From: Podocnemis expansa
Taxonomy: Eukaryota > Chordata > Testudines > Podocnemididae
NCBI GenBank assembly: GCA_007922195.1
Contig: ML682014.1
Coordinates: 4,242,631-4,306,630, forward strand
DNA length: 64,000 nt
Direction of reading: 5' to 3'
Numbering within the stretch: position 1 is the stretch's first letter; the number at the start of each line of letters is the position of its first letter. Below are positions 24,309 through 35,900 of this stretch, piece by piece. Below the pieces are notes generated by a model, which saw only the letters and a list, made by a program, of their open reading frames with translations, searched no databases and was not told the origin of the DNA. A program made the position numbers and the translations under genes.

Positions 24309-24860
24309 GGTGTCTGATATAAGCCCCAAATTATTAGCCTGTAGGAGGAAAAGACCTCACCGCCCTCCTGCTAGGAAACAGATCTTTTGAGGTTGAAGCT
24401 GGATTATTGGCTATATGTATTTCTGAATCTATCAAAAACCTAAGCAAATTTTCTCCTGGAAGAAGGTGGTGGACCAAATACCTGGAGGCCTATAACAATT
24501 GACAGCAAGAAGCCAGGTACTTTTGAAGTTAGTTTTCTACATGAAATTCATCTAGTTCTGTTTCTCAAAAATAAAACACACCATCATCTTTAATGAAGAG
24601 AGAGAGAAATAGTGAGGTTTCTTATCCTGGAAGCCACATTACCAGTCCTGCTGAGAATTAATTTGTCTTACAGAACTTTAAGATGATGGGTTTGACTATG
24701 CAAACCCTCCAATATGTAAGCTGGTTATTTAAAATATTATTAATGAATGCTCTATTTTTACAAGATCTCAGATGATAACAAGTTCCTGAGCTACAGACAT
24801 CTTGTTTTTTCTGCTAATCAGAGTGATAGTCATGACAAGTAATTTAACAAATCCCTGTGA

Positions 24861-25601
24861 AACAAACAGGGAATCCTGTGGCACATTTAAAGACTAACAA
24901 ATTTACTTAATCACATGCTCTTTCATGGGTAAAATCCCACTTCATCAGATGCACAAAATGGGAACTTCAGTGTGTGGGTGATTAGAAAGGCGGAGAAGGA
25001 TAAGTCACAAGGTCAGTTCAGACTTTTTCAGCAAGCCAAGTAAGTTCTTTTGATTCAAATGGTGTGGAACAACAGATATGAAGGTGGAAAGGTTAAAAGA
25101 GGGGAAGGATCACCTTTTGAAATAAGTGAGCTGGTCCAAATTGCTATTCAGACCTAATATGATGGTATCAAATTTGCATATGAATTCTAACTCTGCAATT
25201 TCCTATTGGAGTTTTGTTATAAAGTGTTTCTGTTGAAGGCAAGTGCTGTAACTGCCACGTCTTTCACAGAACGTGTGGGGAGGTTGAAGTGTTTCCCTGT
25301 TGGTTTTTGAAAGTGACCATTCTTAATATATGAAACCTGCCCACCTTCTTATCTGTTGCTCCACACTGTTTGGATCAAAACAACTTGCTTGGTTTGCTGT
25401 AAAAGTCTGAACTAACCCATTAGGAACTGAACTAACCTAGTGAATTACCCCTCTGCATTTATATTCCCCTACACACTAGTTTCCATTTCCTGCCAAAGTC
25501 TGATTTTACCCAGGATAAATAAGTTTATTATTATTTAAAAGTGCCACAGGACTCCTTGCTTGTTTTGCTGAACTAAACTAACATGGCTACTCCTTTGGAA
25601 C
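24861..25601. mobile_element. PLE family 1, inverted-arm copy with coding remnant
   Basis: Left arm 24861-25093 is antisense 3'-terminal sequence; right arm 25339-25601 is the same in sense. The arms stay alignable over more than 200 bp, well beyond the terminal repeat: 'tttgattcaaatggtgtgg' on the left pairs with 'ccacactgtttggatcaaa' on the right. The interior at 25094-25338 is antisense and encodes the C-terminal end of the endonuclease ORF (FQKPTGKHFNLP, then ELEFICKFDT), with internal stops and shifts. The right arm alone has the tail 'tgctgaactaaactaacatg'. Confidence 0.85.
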
Positions 25602-25666
25602 TTGTCACAATTCTGATGCAATTTCATCCTACCAGAGTCATCAGCAGGCAACGTATCTCAGAGATT

Positions 25667-26055
25667 CAGGGCTGGATTAAATGGCCTGGGGGCCCCAGGC
25701 TGCCTCCCGCTATGGGACCCCTACCTTTATCCTCATGCCTCAGTTCAGGGCCAGGTCCCCACACCCTATCACTCTGGGTGGAGTGAGCAGGCACTGGTCT
25801 GCCCCACCCCACCCCTTAGCAAGTCCAGAGGTAGGGCAGGCGGGAGTGCAGAGCCCAGCCTCGGGCTGCATCGTCCCTCGTCCCCACAGTCCTGGCAGGG
25901 CAGGAGCACTCCCAGCACTTCTGCCCTGCCAGTGCTGAGTGGAGCAGCGGGCACCAAAACCATTACAGGAGTTTTAGGGGCTGGAGGCCAGGGCCCCCCT
26001 TTTGGTAAAGGCCCAGGGCTGAAGCCCCTAAAGCCCCTGCAATAATCTGGCCCTG
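25667..26055. mobile_element. hAT MITE with perfect 8-bp target-site duplication
   Basis: Left end cagggctggattaaatggcc; right end aataatctggccctg. Both flanks read cagagatt (25659-25666 and 26056-26063), an exact 8-bp duplication. The 389-bp interior is G+C-rich (ccccaccccaccc, ggggccccagg) and unrelated by eye to the other MITEs, although the ends match those at 24.1 and 30.7 kb. The ORFs inside on both strands are not genes. Confidence 0.92.
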
Positions 26056-26769
26056 CAGAGATTAGGTTGACGAGTGTAGTATAAAGGCTTCATAGAACAG
26101 GCCATCAAAAGTGCAGACTTTTTACCACTCGGCTTTTTTTAGTGCAAGTCCGCTAGCTGACAGCAGGTGTAGAATCTTGTGGTCTGGAGGGGAGTGGGCC
26201 ATGACTAGCTGGTCAAAAGAAATAACTTCAGTTCTGTGGCACTTTTAAAATCTGTTTTCATACCAAATCAAGGGAAAAATGATTATTTTACCCCACAGAA
26301 TGAAGCCTTAAAAAAATCTGGTTTAATTTTTACCTTTTATATTAAACAAAAGGGTTTGACGTTTCTGAAGTGAAATGCTCAGGTTCGTTTAATTGAATAA
26401 AATAATTACATTTTGGTTTTGGATTAGTTCAACATTAATCTATGTCCCCTTGGTTGTCATGTCACTTTATTTTTCCATTATTCTGTATGGATCAGCCCCC
26501 TTCTTTTTGACTATGTCTTGCATGATGCACTGAATCAGTTCAAACAGCTGGAGAACACAATGCATTGTGGGATATGTAATGGCCCTTCGATCTTGCCCTA
26601 TAGAACAGACAGGTGGCAATTAAATTGCAACTCACATGATGGACTGAGGCAGTTTAAGTATACATAGATTAATGGAATACCTACCCAAAATGAAATCTTT
26701 GGTTCAGCCAATCAAAATATATAGACTGAGATCAATTTGACCCCAAATGGAATATTTTATACTAGTATT

Positions 26770-26898
26770 GCTAACAGAAAATTTAAAAAATTCAGCAACA
26801 TCTGTATTTTCCCATAGAAAAAATCTTGATTCTATGGGTTCTACATTTTTCATCTAATATTGTTTCAAGAGAAAATTCTCAACCAGCTTTAGTCATGA
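26770..26898. repeat. AT-rich MITE fragment, GCTGGTTGAGAATTTTC end
   Basis: The right end reads gaaaattctcaaccagcttt and the left is a 'cagaaaatttaaaaaattc' stretch. The same end type appears in opposite orientation at 63533 (gagctggtcaagaattttcc) and, altered, near 37244. A non-autonomous AT-rich family is likely. Confidence 0.4.
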
Positions 26899-27858
26899 CA
26901 CACTTAACCAGTATGGAATAATTTCTATTTCTTGTTCTTTGTGTTTGGTGCTTATGACATTACTCTGTCATGGAAACAGGTCTGCAGCACGCATTACTGA
27001 GAATAGTACAAAGGCAAGTTTGTTAAAATACTACCTGTATTTATTCTATTTCTAAACAACAGCCATATACCTTCCATTTTCACATCTTTCTTTTGAATCC
27101 TCCAGTCATATTTTTAACTTGCATCCAAATCTTTGCAGTTCATTTTAAGGTTATAAATAAGGCTTTTGAATCCTATGATGCTGCCTGGCACCACAAGATA
27201 ATTTCACTCTTCTCCCTTGGAGAGTTATTTCTCTCAAGGTGATCTAAAGAATGTCTGTCTTCAAGCAAGAAACATAGTAGTTTCCGTAAGTATCATATGG
27301 CAATTCTAGGAGAAGTGATAACTTTAATTCTTTAATGATCTCCTTTAGCATTCAAAAGAATGTGACCTGTTATATGGCACTGATTTATACCGACTTATTA
27401 GATCACATTCTCTGATATTTTAACTTCTCAGTTCATACTGATGGGTGTATTTCAAATGGATTTTTGACCTCGGTTAGGACAATGACGTGATCAGTAAAAA
27501 TGTGTGTACCCCCTTCCAGTAATCACAACACCTTGCAGAAATTTTTTCCTCCATGTGTTGTTCAAGGACTCTCTGTAACACCTCCTGATACAGAGTTTAA
27601 TTAACAAGCAAATGGAAATTTCACCCTGATTAGTCACACGTGCAATGGACAGCATTTGTGCAATGATTAGCACCATTCTTACAGAGAATACAAGCTTAAC
27701 ACGAAAAACAGATATGCTAATTATACTTGGCAAAGTTTCATAAGAAATGCTTAGAAAATAGGACACTGCAGAATGACAATAATTATTCGTTGAGCGATCA
27801 CCTCCGAAATCTGGGTTCACTCTGATGTATCAGTTAATCTGTTTAATATTTTTTCTAG

Positions 27859-27945
27859 GTCTGACAGCATTGCTGATCCTGGCTCAGAAAGAGAAGCAAA
27901 CACAAGGCAGCCAAACAAAATATCTGATGAATGAAAGACAAACTG
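27859..27945 (+). other. Exon-like segment A (unidentified)
   Basis: The acceptor-like tattttttctag ends at 27858 and the donor gtaaga starts at 27946. One frame is open across all 87 bp; a second reads SDSIADPGSEREANTR and ends at TGA inside the segment. It lies about 350 bp upstream of a second exon-like segment, but joining the fully open frame to it gives an early stop. An untranslated or lncRNA exon is more likely than a coding one. Confidence 0.2.
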
Positions 27946-28296
27946 GTAAGAAAGAAATTGTATCTTGCAGCCCCACATAGGCATTGTAAATACAAGAGAA
28001 AGATATTAAATTATTGCCATCAGCTCTCCTTTTGCTCTAAGGGTTTCATTACTTTTTCTCAGGGTCCAGTTTCTCTTTCCTCTTCAGGCATTTTCCTCTT
28101 TCTGCATTCAGGGGTCCACAGCCCTCTCATTTTTATTTGTTTCCAAATTGATCCTTCACTGTTCTGAAGCTTCTAGGTCTCTATCTGTTCCCAAAGTCCC
28201 ACTCCCTTTTTGTGCCAAAGTCATTTTCCTTATTTTTCTCCCTGAGTTCTCCTACTTCTTTCTCTCACTTGCCTTTTCCTCCTCTCTTTCTGACAG

Positions 28297-28366
28297 CTGC
28301 AACACCACAGCACCTCTGAAAACAAAACATATGAAAAGGAAACAGCTGGAAGAGAAACAAGAGTAG
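28297..28366 (+). other. Exon-like segment B (unidentified)
   Basis: A strong polypyrimidine acceptor, cctcctctctttctgacag, and a consensus donor, gtaagt, bracket 70 bp. One frame is open (containing HHSTSENKTYEKETAGRE). Another ends in TAG exactly at the donor. No protein family is recognised. Confidence 0.2.
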
Positions 28367-30689
28367 GTAAGTCTGATGAGTCACAGCAGAGTTTGGAAGA
28401 TTTTGCGCAGGGACTGTAGCTCTATTGGCTGTATCTACATTATGAACCACAAATAATATTATATATATATATCTCCACATCTCATGTGTCACTGGCAGCA
28501 CTTAGACTCTATGTTCAGTCAGAGCATATGTATCCCTAGTGGTTACAGATCAGCATTGCAAATAGACTGTGCTTTACTTGGGAAAATAGAGACAAGGTCC
28601 CTGTAGTGATGGGCTTTCATTCTGAAGTTAGGCCAAAGAGATAGTAAAATAAGCACAGACACAAGCCCCAAGGTGCTCTGTGAAAGTGAATGAAGATCTA
28701 TGTCGGCATGAGCATACTTGAATGGGACAGCGGTCCCAGGAAGCATGGGGAGGACATGGTAAATTAGTAATGTATATGAGAGGCAGTTTCCCCCAAGAGA
28801 GCAAGGGAGAAAGGCTGGTAGGATTGTGGATTTATTATTCATTTTTTTCTAAGTATCATATCCTATTAAACATATTCATGTCTTCTTATCTAAATCTAAC
28901 ATCACGCTCCCGTCCCACCAATACATGTAATGTACTAGCACAGAGACAGTAAGGAGAGCAGAGGAGCAGCCTTTGGCCACAGGCTGTCGTGGAAATGAAG
29001 AAACTGGGAGTGAGTGTTGCTTTCACTCTCTGCTAGGTTCATTTGCACTAGACCTGTGAGATAAACTGGCAGAACTGCTTCCCTCACAGATCATTTGGAG
29101 AGCCACACAGCTAACATGCAGAACAATATACTCAATAAAAACATTGTTAGGGCTTCACATACAGATCAAATGAAATCTCATTCCAAGATAGTTACGTGGA
29201 AATAGAGGCATTCAAATCAATCATTGCCTTAACAGGAAGTGTCAGGCTGCAGGTGACAGGTCAAATGAGAATTATTAGTGGAGTCCCAGCATTCTCCCTT
29301 CCAAAACATTTTGTTTTCCTTGCTCCTGTTATTCACCCATCTAAACTTTTAAAAATACAAAGCTGCTAAGAAGACCCTAAACTCTTTTTTATTGGATGGC
29401 TTTCCACAGGGTAACAACGGTCTCTTCCTATACATTCTCAAAGTGCTGAGCAAAAGGGGTCCCAAATCATTGTGGAGTCCAGGCAGTTCTACAATAAAAG
29501 TGACTGTAAGAAATCTGATTGTTCGCTATGTCTGAGCTCTACCCTGGTGTAGAAGAGAGAGGGAACCACTCACAATACTCAGCATATAGTCCCAGCATAG
29601 CACTTTTAACATGCCACTGACCCGGGTTCCCTTAGGGATCTTACTCCTCTGCGCCATCCACAGTCTTCTGCCCTGCCTCTTTCCTGCTCTCAGTACAGCC
29701 CCTTCCCTCTTTCACCAGGGGGAGAAAAGGGTTTCCAGAACAGTAGGCCCCAGTTTTTCCACCATCTTTATCCTAGTGGAGATCCCCCCCAAACATCACA
29801 GGAATTCTCCAGTGTCAAACTCAGACTGGTTTAGATTCACTTCCTGGTGTAAAATAACCTTTGTGGATTGAAGATTTGAGTTTATTATGATTTATTTGCA
29901 CTGCAGTAGCAATTAGAGGTTCCAGTCAGGACCGAGGCCCTGGTACTCTAGGCCAAGAAACAGCTTTTGCTAGTTAATCTGAGACAAGAGACAGCAAAGA
30001 GAGGAAAGGAAGATATGTTTAACATACATAAGATCACATGGCTTCATTATTTAGCTGTTGCACAAGCTGAAGGTTCTAGTGGTTTCCATTTTCATTTTCT
30101 TTAATTTTAAAGAAATAAGGTTAGATAACTCCCAGCTTTATACAGCAATACAATTACTGAAAGACTCATTTCTCATAGGCATGACAGAATAGGTCCTGAG
30201 GAGTGAGTTGAAGGGGGAGAGAGCAGTTATGCTGTAGATTAGTTCAGGAATTACATTCCATGAATAAAGGACGTGGTTTGGAAGTAGCTGACAAAGGGGT
30301 GAATAAGTCTGGAGTAACTGACAGAGGAGAAGATAAGAGGGTGGCTGTGAGGGGTGCTACAATGAGAAACTAAAGCAGACAAGCAGGGAGAGGTAGATAA
30401 GGCTACTAGTCATTATTTCTTCTTCATACAGATGACACATCAAGGAGCATGCATAGGAATAAGAAACAAATTGATATGACTTAGATGTCAGGAAGTGTTT
30501 TTTCTTTCATGCCACAAGCTCCGCAACTGAACTGAGTGGAATGGTGAACTTGTGAAGATAAGAATGGCAGGTTGTTGAGGTAAAACACTGTAATTCAAAA
30601 AACAATTAGGTGATGTCCAGGCAGGGAGAGGTGGAAATGGAATGAGTGCATCAGAATGAGTGGTGATGAGCCAAATGACCTTTAACTCA
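28367..30689. other. Unassigned stretch
   Basis: AT-rich with a short (AT)n at about 28456-28472. The frame at 29611-29871 begins with a hydrophobic run that could mimic a signal peptide, but has no other support. No repeats confidently named. Confidence 0.45.
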
Positions 30690-30697
30690 TTCTCCAA

Positions 30698-30905
30698 CAG
30701 GGCCATAACTAGGCTGGAGCAACTGGGGCAAAGCCCCAGGCACCAAATTTTAGAGGGTGCCAGGGCGGATCCAGATCTCCTTGGCGGCTGGGGAGAGATC
30801 CGACTCCTTACCACCTTCTCGAACTGGCTGGGGCTGGATCAGGCTGAGGGAAGGTGCTTTTTGGGGTGCTTGTCCCGGGCACCAAAATAAGTAGTTACAG
30901 CCCTG
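30698..30905. mobile_element. hAT MITE with perfect 8-bp target-site duplication
   Basis: Left end cagggccataactagg; right end agtagttacagccctg. The flanks are ttctccaa at 30690-30697 and again at 30906-30913, an exact 8-bp duplication typical of hAT transposition. At 208 bp it is far too short to encode a transposase. Confidence 0.92.
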
Positions 30906-31762
30906 TTCTCCAAAAATGTCTTGTGCTCAAGTTTTGACCATTGTCAATGCAAGTTTTGGGTGATAAGTTTTACAGCTCATAACAGTGAAGTGCAAGCCAG
31001 GCCAGTATTTATGGAGGCATCAATGCATGTGCATATAATTATCTTGGATAAGACTATGAAAGGGCAAACTCTGTTATATTCATTCTGTGTTAAAAAGCTA
31101 TGCAACTACATACTGTTTTGCACACTATACTTTTTCTATTCAAGTGAAAAATATGAACTGATATATTCCCCATAATTTTTTAATTGTTAGCAATATGTCA
31201 GGGTTTGTAGAAAAAGGTATACTGTGCATATGATCAGACCAAACAGAAAATCACAGGATGTATGTGTAAGAAATGTTTTCTATACTTGGGAGTTGAGGAA
31301 GGGATCCTATGCACTTTTATGCAGACCAAAGCCAAAATTTAAGTTTCCTCTCCATGTATTCAAGGTTTTACTTGCCTTACAAGTAGACAATTTAGATCTC
31401 AACAAGTTTATCAAGAAAAGATATTATTTTCATAGATAGCTTTAAAAACAGGAGACAGGTGCTATCTATGTTTTCAATTGAAGGACTCTGAAAAATTACA
31501 GGCAAATGAATAGTTCAGAGTGAATAATTCATCTGAGAAATTCTGCCTCTGTTTGATGATCATGGATGCAAGTAAAGTGCAATTTCTACAAATGTAACCG
31601 TCATTGTTAAAATTTACATGCACTTAAAAAAACAAAACCAAACACACACACTATTGACAAGATATTTAACAAGAAAGATGTGAAATTTGAGCTTTTAAAA
31701 AGGTAACCTGATATAATTTTGATTCCCCAATTGAGTTAATCTGAAAAGGAGGGGGAAAGCAT

Positions 31763-31945
31763 AAAGAATTCATGGGAGTCTTGAATCTCTTAGTAAGAGG
31801 CAGCAGTTTAGGCAGAGGTACCACATTAAAGAGGACCAGGGAAAAGGAGGAGGAAGGCAGAAAGAATTCAATGGGGCCTTGAATCTCTCTGCAGGAGGCA
31901 ACAGTTTAGGAAAAGGTACCAGACAAAAGAGGATTAGGGAAAAGG
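31763..31945. repeat. Two-copy tandem duplication, about 98-bp unit
   Basis: 'aaagaattcatgggagtctt' at 31764 recurs as 'aaagaattcaatggggcctt' at 31861. Each is followed by 'gaatctct', 'gaggca.cagtttagg', an 'aggtacca' motif and 'agggaaaagg'. Two diverged adjacent copies. Confidence 0.75.
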
Positions 31946-31950
31946 TTAGC

Positions 31951-32000
31951 CTCCTGGTTTGTTTTGCTGGACTAGACTAACATAGCTGCCCCGTTGGAAT
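31951..32000 (+). mobile_element. PLE family 1, tail-only fragment
   Basis: Reads ctcctggtttgttttgctgg, actagactaacatagctgcc, then ccgttggaa. This is the terminal tail of the family without the hairpin or body. It immediately follows the two-copy tandem repeat. Confidence 0.75.
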
Positions 32001-32304
32001 TTAGCTTCATCTTCACAATTTGGCACATTGATATCTGCAAATGCTCATGCACTCAGAGTTGAAGTTCACTTAATGTGAGTCTTTGTACGAGTAAAACGAT
32101 CACTTTAATGTCTACTGGAAAAAAAAACCCACAAAAGGGCTATGAGAACTAGCAAAGTGAATGCATTTTGAGTTCAAGAGGAAATGTGATTACAAAATAG
32201 CACAGCAGCAAACACCCAGACAGTATGTCTGATAACTTTCTAATTTAGGAATTTTTCTGGGGCTTGGAATGAGACTCTCGCTGTCAGGTAGCTGACAGAA
32301 CATA

Positions 32305-33432
32305 CTATTGGCCATGCTCCTCTTGATCTTCTGGTCACAAACAGGGAAGAATTGGTAGGGGAAGTTGAGTGGTAACCCGAGCAGCAGTGACCATGAAATA
32401 GTAGAGCTCAGGATCCTGACAAAAGGAAGGAAAGAGAAGAGCAGGATATAGACTGTGGATTTCAGAAAAGCAGACCGATTCCCTCAGGGAGCTGATGGGA
32501 GGATCCCTTGGGAGGTTTATATGATGGGGAAAGGAGTCCAAGAAAGCAGGCTATATTTTAAAGAAACATTGAGGTGGTAGGACCAAACAATCCCAACGTG
32601 CAGAAAGAATTGCAAATATTGCAGATGACCAGTTTGGCTTAACAAAGAAGTCTTCAACACCTAAACAAAAAAAGGAAGCTTACAAGTAGAAGCTTGGTCA
32701 GATGACTAGGGAGGAGTATAAAAATACTGCGTAAGCATGCAGGAGTGAAGTCAGGAAGACCAAATCACAATTGGAATTATGGCTAGCAAGGGACATGAAG
32801 GATAACAAGAAGGGTTTCTACAGATATGTCAGTAATAAGAAGAAGATCAGGAAAAGTGTGGACCCCTTACAGAATGGGGGGACAACCTAATAACAAATGA
32901 TGTAGAAAAAGCTGAAGCATTCAATACTTTTTTGCCTTTGTCTTCTGAGACAAGTTCAGCTCCCGGACTACTGCACTGGGCAGTGCACAATGGGGAGGAG
33001 GTAAGCAGTCTTCAGTGCTGAAAGAACAGGTTCAGAACCATTCAGAAAGGCTGAACGTGCACAAGTTCATGGGCTGGATGCAATGCATCTGAGGGAGTTG
33101 GCTGATGTGATTACAGAAAACTTGAGGTGACTAGGGAGGTTCCCGATGATTAAAAAAAGTCAAATATCCCATGTTTAAAAAATGGAAGAAGGATGATTTG
33201 GGGACTATTCAGCTTCATCTTAACCTCTGGAAAAATCATGGAGCAGATTCGCAAGGAATCCATTTTGAGGCATTTGAAAGAAAAGATGATATCAGAAACA
33301 GTCAGCATGTATTCATCGGTGGTAAATTATGTCTGACCAACCTGATTGCCTTCTGTGATGAGATGACTGACTCTGTGGATGTAGGGAAAGCAGTGGATGT
33401 GATATGCCTTGACTTTAGCAAAGTCTTCTCTC
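32305..33432 (+). mobile_element. CR1 LINE fragment, sense, endonuclease end to RT
   Basis: Early remnants read DLLVTNREELVGEVEW-like. Then comes a linker with 'tggctagcaagggacatgaa' ([16 protein letters not shown]), and then reverse-transcriptase blocks: GIHFEAFERKDDIRNSQH, KLCLTNLIAFCDEMTDSVD and VDVICLDFSKVF. The last is the first catalytic box (DFSKAFDTV in live copies). It is cut right there at about 33432, so the YxDD box and 3' end are missing. Frameshifts and stops are present throughout. The ORF at 33171-33479 is the readable part. Confidence 0.9.
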
Positions 33433-33987
33433 TTTTTTCAACAGTAAACACACCTTTTCAGGTAATGAAGTTAGGCTGACAGGTCTGTAATTCCTCAGGT
33501 CCTCCTTGTTCCCATTTTTAAAGATACTTATTACATTTGCCCTTTTACAATCTTCTGGGACCTCTCCTAACCTCCAGGAGTTGTCAAAGATAATAGCTGA
33601 TGGTGTCAAGACTTCTTCAGCTAGTTTCAAGTACCCCAAGATGAACTTCATCAGCCTGGCTGACTTGAATACATCTAACTTAGCTAAATATTCTTTAACT
33701 TGTTCTGTCCTTATATTGACTTACACTCCTTCCCTCATTATTAATATTAGTTGAATCATCAACAATCTTTTTTTAGAAAAGACTCAGGCAAAATAGCATT
33801 AAACACCTCAGCTTTCTAGATGTTGTCACTTATTAGCTCTTCTTCCCTGTTAAATAAGAGGGCCTACATTTCCTTTATCTTTCTTTTGCTCCTAATGTAT
33901 TTAAAGAACATCATCTTATTACCTTTTACATCCCTAGCCTGGTGTAACTCATTTGCGCCTTGGATTTTCTAATTTTGTCCTTACCAT

Positions 33988-34567
33988 GGCAAACTGCCAC
34001 CTCCACTTAGTGGGGCTCGTGTTTCAGTCTCTCAGTGGGCTAAGGTACCACCAGTTAACCCATCTCCTCAGTGATGAAGGGTCCTCCAATGGGGTCTAGT
34101 TAACCCATGCCCAGCGACTCCTTCAGGACCCAGTCCAGGGACCCTACAAATAGCAGCAATTTGCTGCAGGTGCAGTATTCACAGCTGCACTAATTTCCCC
34201 TGGACTAGTTCCCTCCCCCACATCCTTTCAACTTCTGGTATCCCAGTTCCCCAGTGCCTGCGAAATAACTCAGTCTTGGTTCAAAAGCTCTTTCCTTCCA
34301 TAGGTCTGGGATCTTCCTCTGAGCTCCTCTACTCAACACCACCCTTCTCTTGCTCCTCTGCACCACATGATACTCCTCAGCACAACACGTCACCCCCATC
34401 TGTTTGGATCACGGAGGTTTTTATTAGGTGCCTGGCTAGGTCTTACTTGATCACAGGAGCCCCTGATTGCTCTGTAGTAATCCTAGCTAGTCTCTAAAGA
34501 ACAAAGCCCTACGTTTTCTGGGGCTTTCACATCTCCCTTCTGTCACTCTTTGACTGCCCTTGATATC
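33988..34567. mobile_element. Insertion within antisense CR1 (type unresolved)
   Basis: CR1-like sequence stops after 'ctaattttgtccttacc' and resumes around 'tatatttgtgctattctttt'. The 580 bp between are more G+C-rich and show no CR1 similarity. On the minus strand they contain AATAAA near 34421 and direct remnants such as 'gggttaactggtggtacc'. An LTR or other retroelement piece is possible, but I cannot name it and saw no clear duplication. Confidence 0.45.
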
Positions 34568-34685
34568 TAACACTATATATTTGTGCTATTCTTTTGTACT
34601 CCTCTTCATCAATTTGATCATTTTTCCACTTTTTGTAGGATTCCTTTTTGATTTCAAGACATTAAAAAGCTTCCAATATTGGTGT

Positions 34686-34782
34686 TTTACTATTCATTTT
34701 ATTTTTCCTTTGAATCAGAATGATTTGCAGTTGGCTTCTTACTATTCTTATCTTTCCTTTGAATCAGAATGGTTTGCAGTTG
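34686..34782. repeat. Short tandem duplication inside CR1 remnant
   Basis: 'tcctttgaatcagaatgatt' and 'tcctttgaatcagaatggtt', each followed by 'tgcagttg', lie about 50 bp apart. A local duplication within the decayed LINE. Confidence 0.7.
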
Positions 34783-35014
34783 TGTCTTTAATATGGTCTT
34801 CTTAAGGAACTGCCAACTGTCCTGACCTACTTTTTCCCCTTAGATTTTCTTCCTGTGGTACTTACCTACCAGTTCTTTGCTTTTGTTAAAGTCTGATTAT
34901 TTTTTTGAAACCTATATCCTAATTCTGCTGCTTTCACTCCTTCCTATTCTTAGCATTATCTCTCTCATTTACTTCTGTTGGTGGGTCCCATGTAGTCATA
35001 CTACTTCTAGTCTC

Positions 35015-35135
35015 CTTGGGGGAGATTTTCAAAGGCAAAAATGGACACCCATTTCCCCATCTACTTTCAGTAGAATTAGGTGCCCACCTGCCCTTTTACA
35101 ATCTTCCCCTTTGGAATCAGATGTTGGTGATTACA
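35015..35135. repeat. AGATTTTCAAAGGCA-type short repeat inside CR1
   Basis: 'gggggagattttcaaaggca' and 'gtagaattaggtgcccacct' are foreign to the flanking CR1 and match the layout of a dispersed foldback repeat seen elsewhere in the window (about 20.57 and 51.97 kb). Confidence 0.4.
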
Positions 35136-35900
35136 TACATTATCTATAGCAGATTTCACAACAACCTTACTTTGAGGTACTTCTTGATAATGGTGTTAGA
35201 GACTTTGACGACCAGACAAAATACTCATTTCATTATCACTGTCACCCAAATTGCCTTTCATTTTCAGCTTTGCTGCTTGTTGGTCAGAATCAAACCTAAA
35301 ATGGCTGTCGCCCTGGTTACTTCCTTCATTTTACGGAACAAAAAGTTGTCCCCAATGCATTCCAGGAATTTATCGGAAATTTTGTCTTCTGCCATTGTAC
35401 TTTCCCAACAGATGGCTGGGTAGTTAAAGCACCACATTGCTACTGGGTCTTGGATATTCTGCTATTTGTTTTAGAAATGCCAATTCCACCTCTTCATTTT
35501 AACATGGTTGTCTATAGTATGGCACGACATCATCCCTATTTTTTAACCCTTTTATCTTTACCCAGAGATTCTTAACTGGCTTGCCTCCCACCACCTCCTA
35601 GACCTCAGAACAAGTGAATATTATCCTTTATGTATAAAGAAAGCCCTCTTCCTTTTCTTCCCCCACACGTCCTTTCTGAACAAGCAGTACCACAATATAC
35701 CTGCCATGAGACATTTCTTACCAGCTCTCAATGTTGCCAGTTAAATTATAATATTCCTTATGCAGTAATATTTCCAGTTCTTCCTATGTATCCCAATATT
35801 CTTTACATTTATGTACAGACATTTATATGTTGCTCAGACTCTACTTACCCACAATTTGAAAAGATTTGAAATAAGAGAGACACCTAAGATTTTGGGACAT

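Larger units (their letters stand above)
33433..35900 (-). mobile_element. CR1 LINE fragment, antisense, endonuclease to RT
   Basis: On the minus strand the RT-proximal part at 33651-33460 reads DNSWRLGEVPED, KRANVISIFKNGNKED and LRNYRPVSLTSLPEKV, the conserved CR1 block preceding the catalytic boxes. Further right, the plus strand shows the mirror of the upstream linker and endonuclease, for example 'tttcccaacagatggctggg' and 'ggttgtctatagtatggc' (complement of the WYRPP-like endonuclease region). Two foreign insertions interrupt it near 33988-34567 and 35015-35135. It has no 3' end. Confidence 0.85.

Noticed and set aside
29611..29871. Short ORF beginning with a hydrophobic, signal-peptide-like run
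   Set aside because: Chance hydrophobicity from a pyrimidine-rich stretch; no cleavage-site context, homolog or splice signals.
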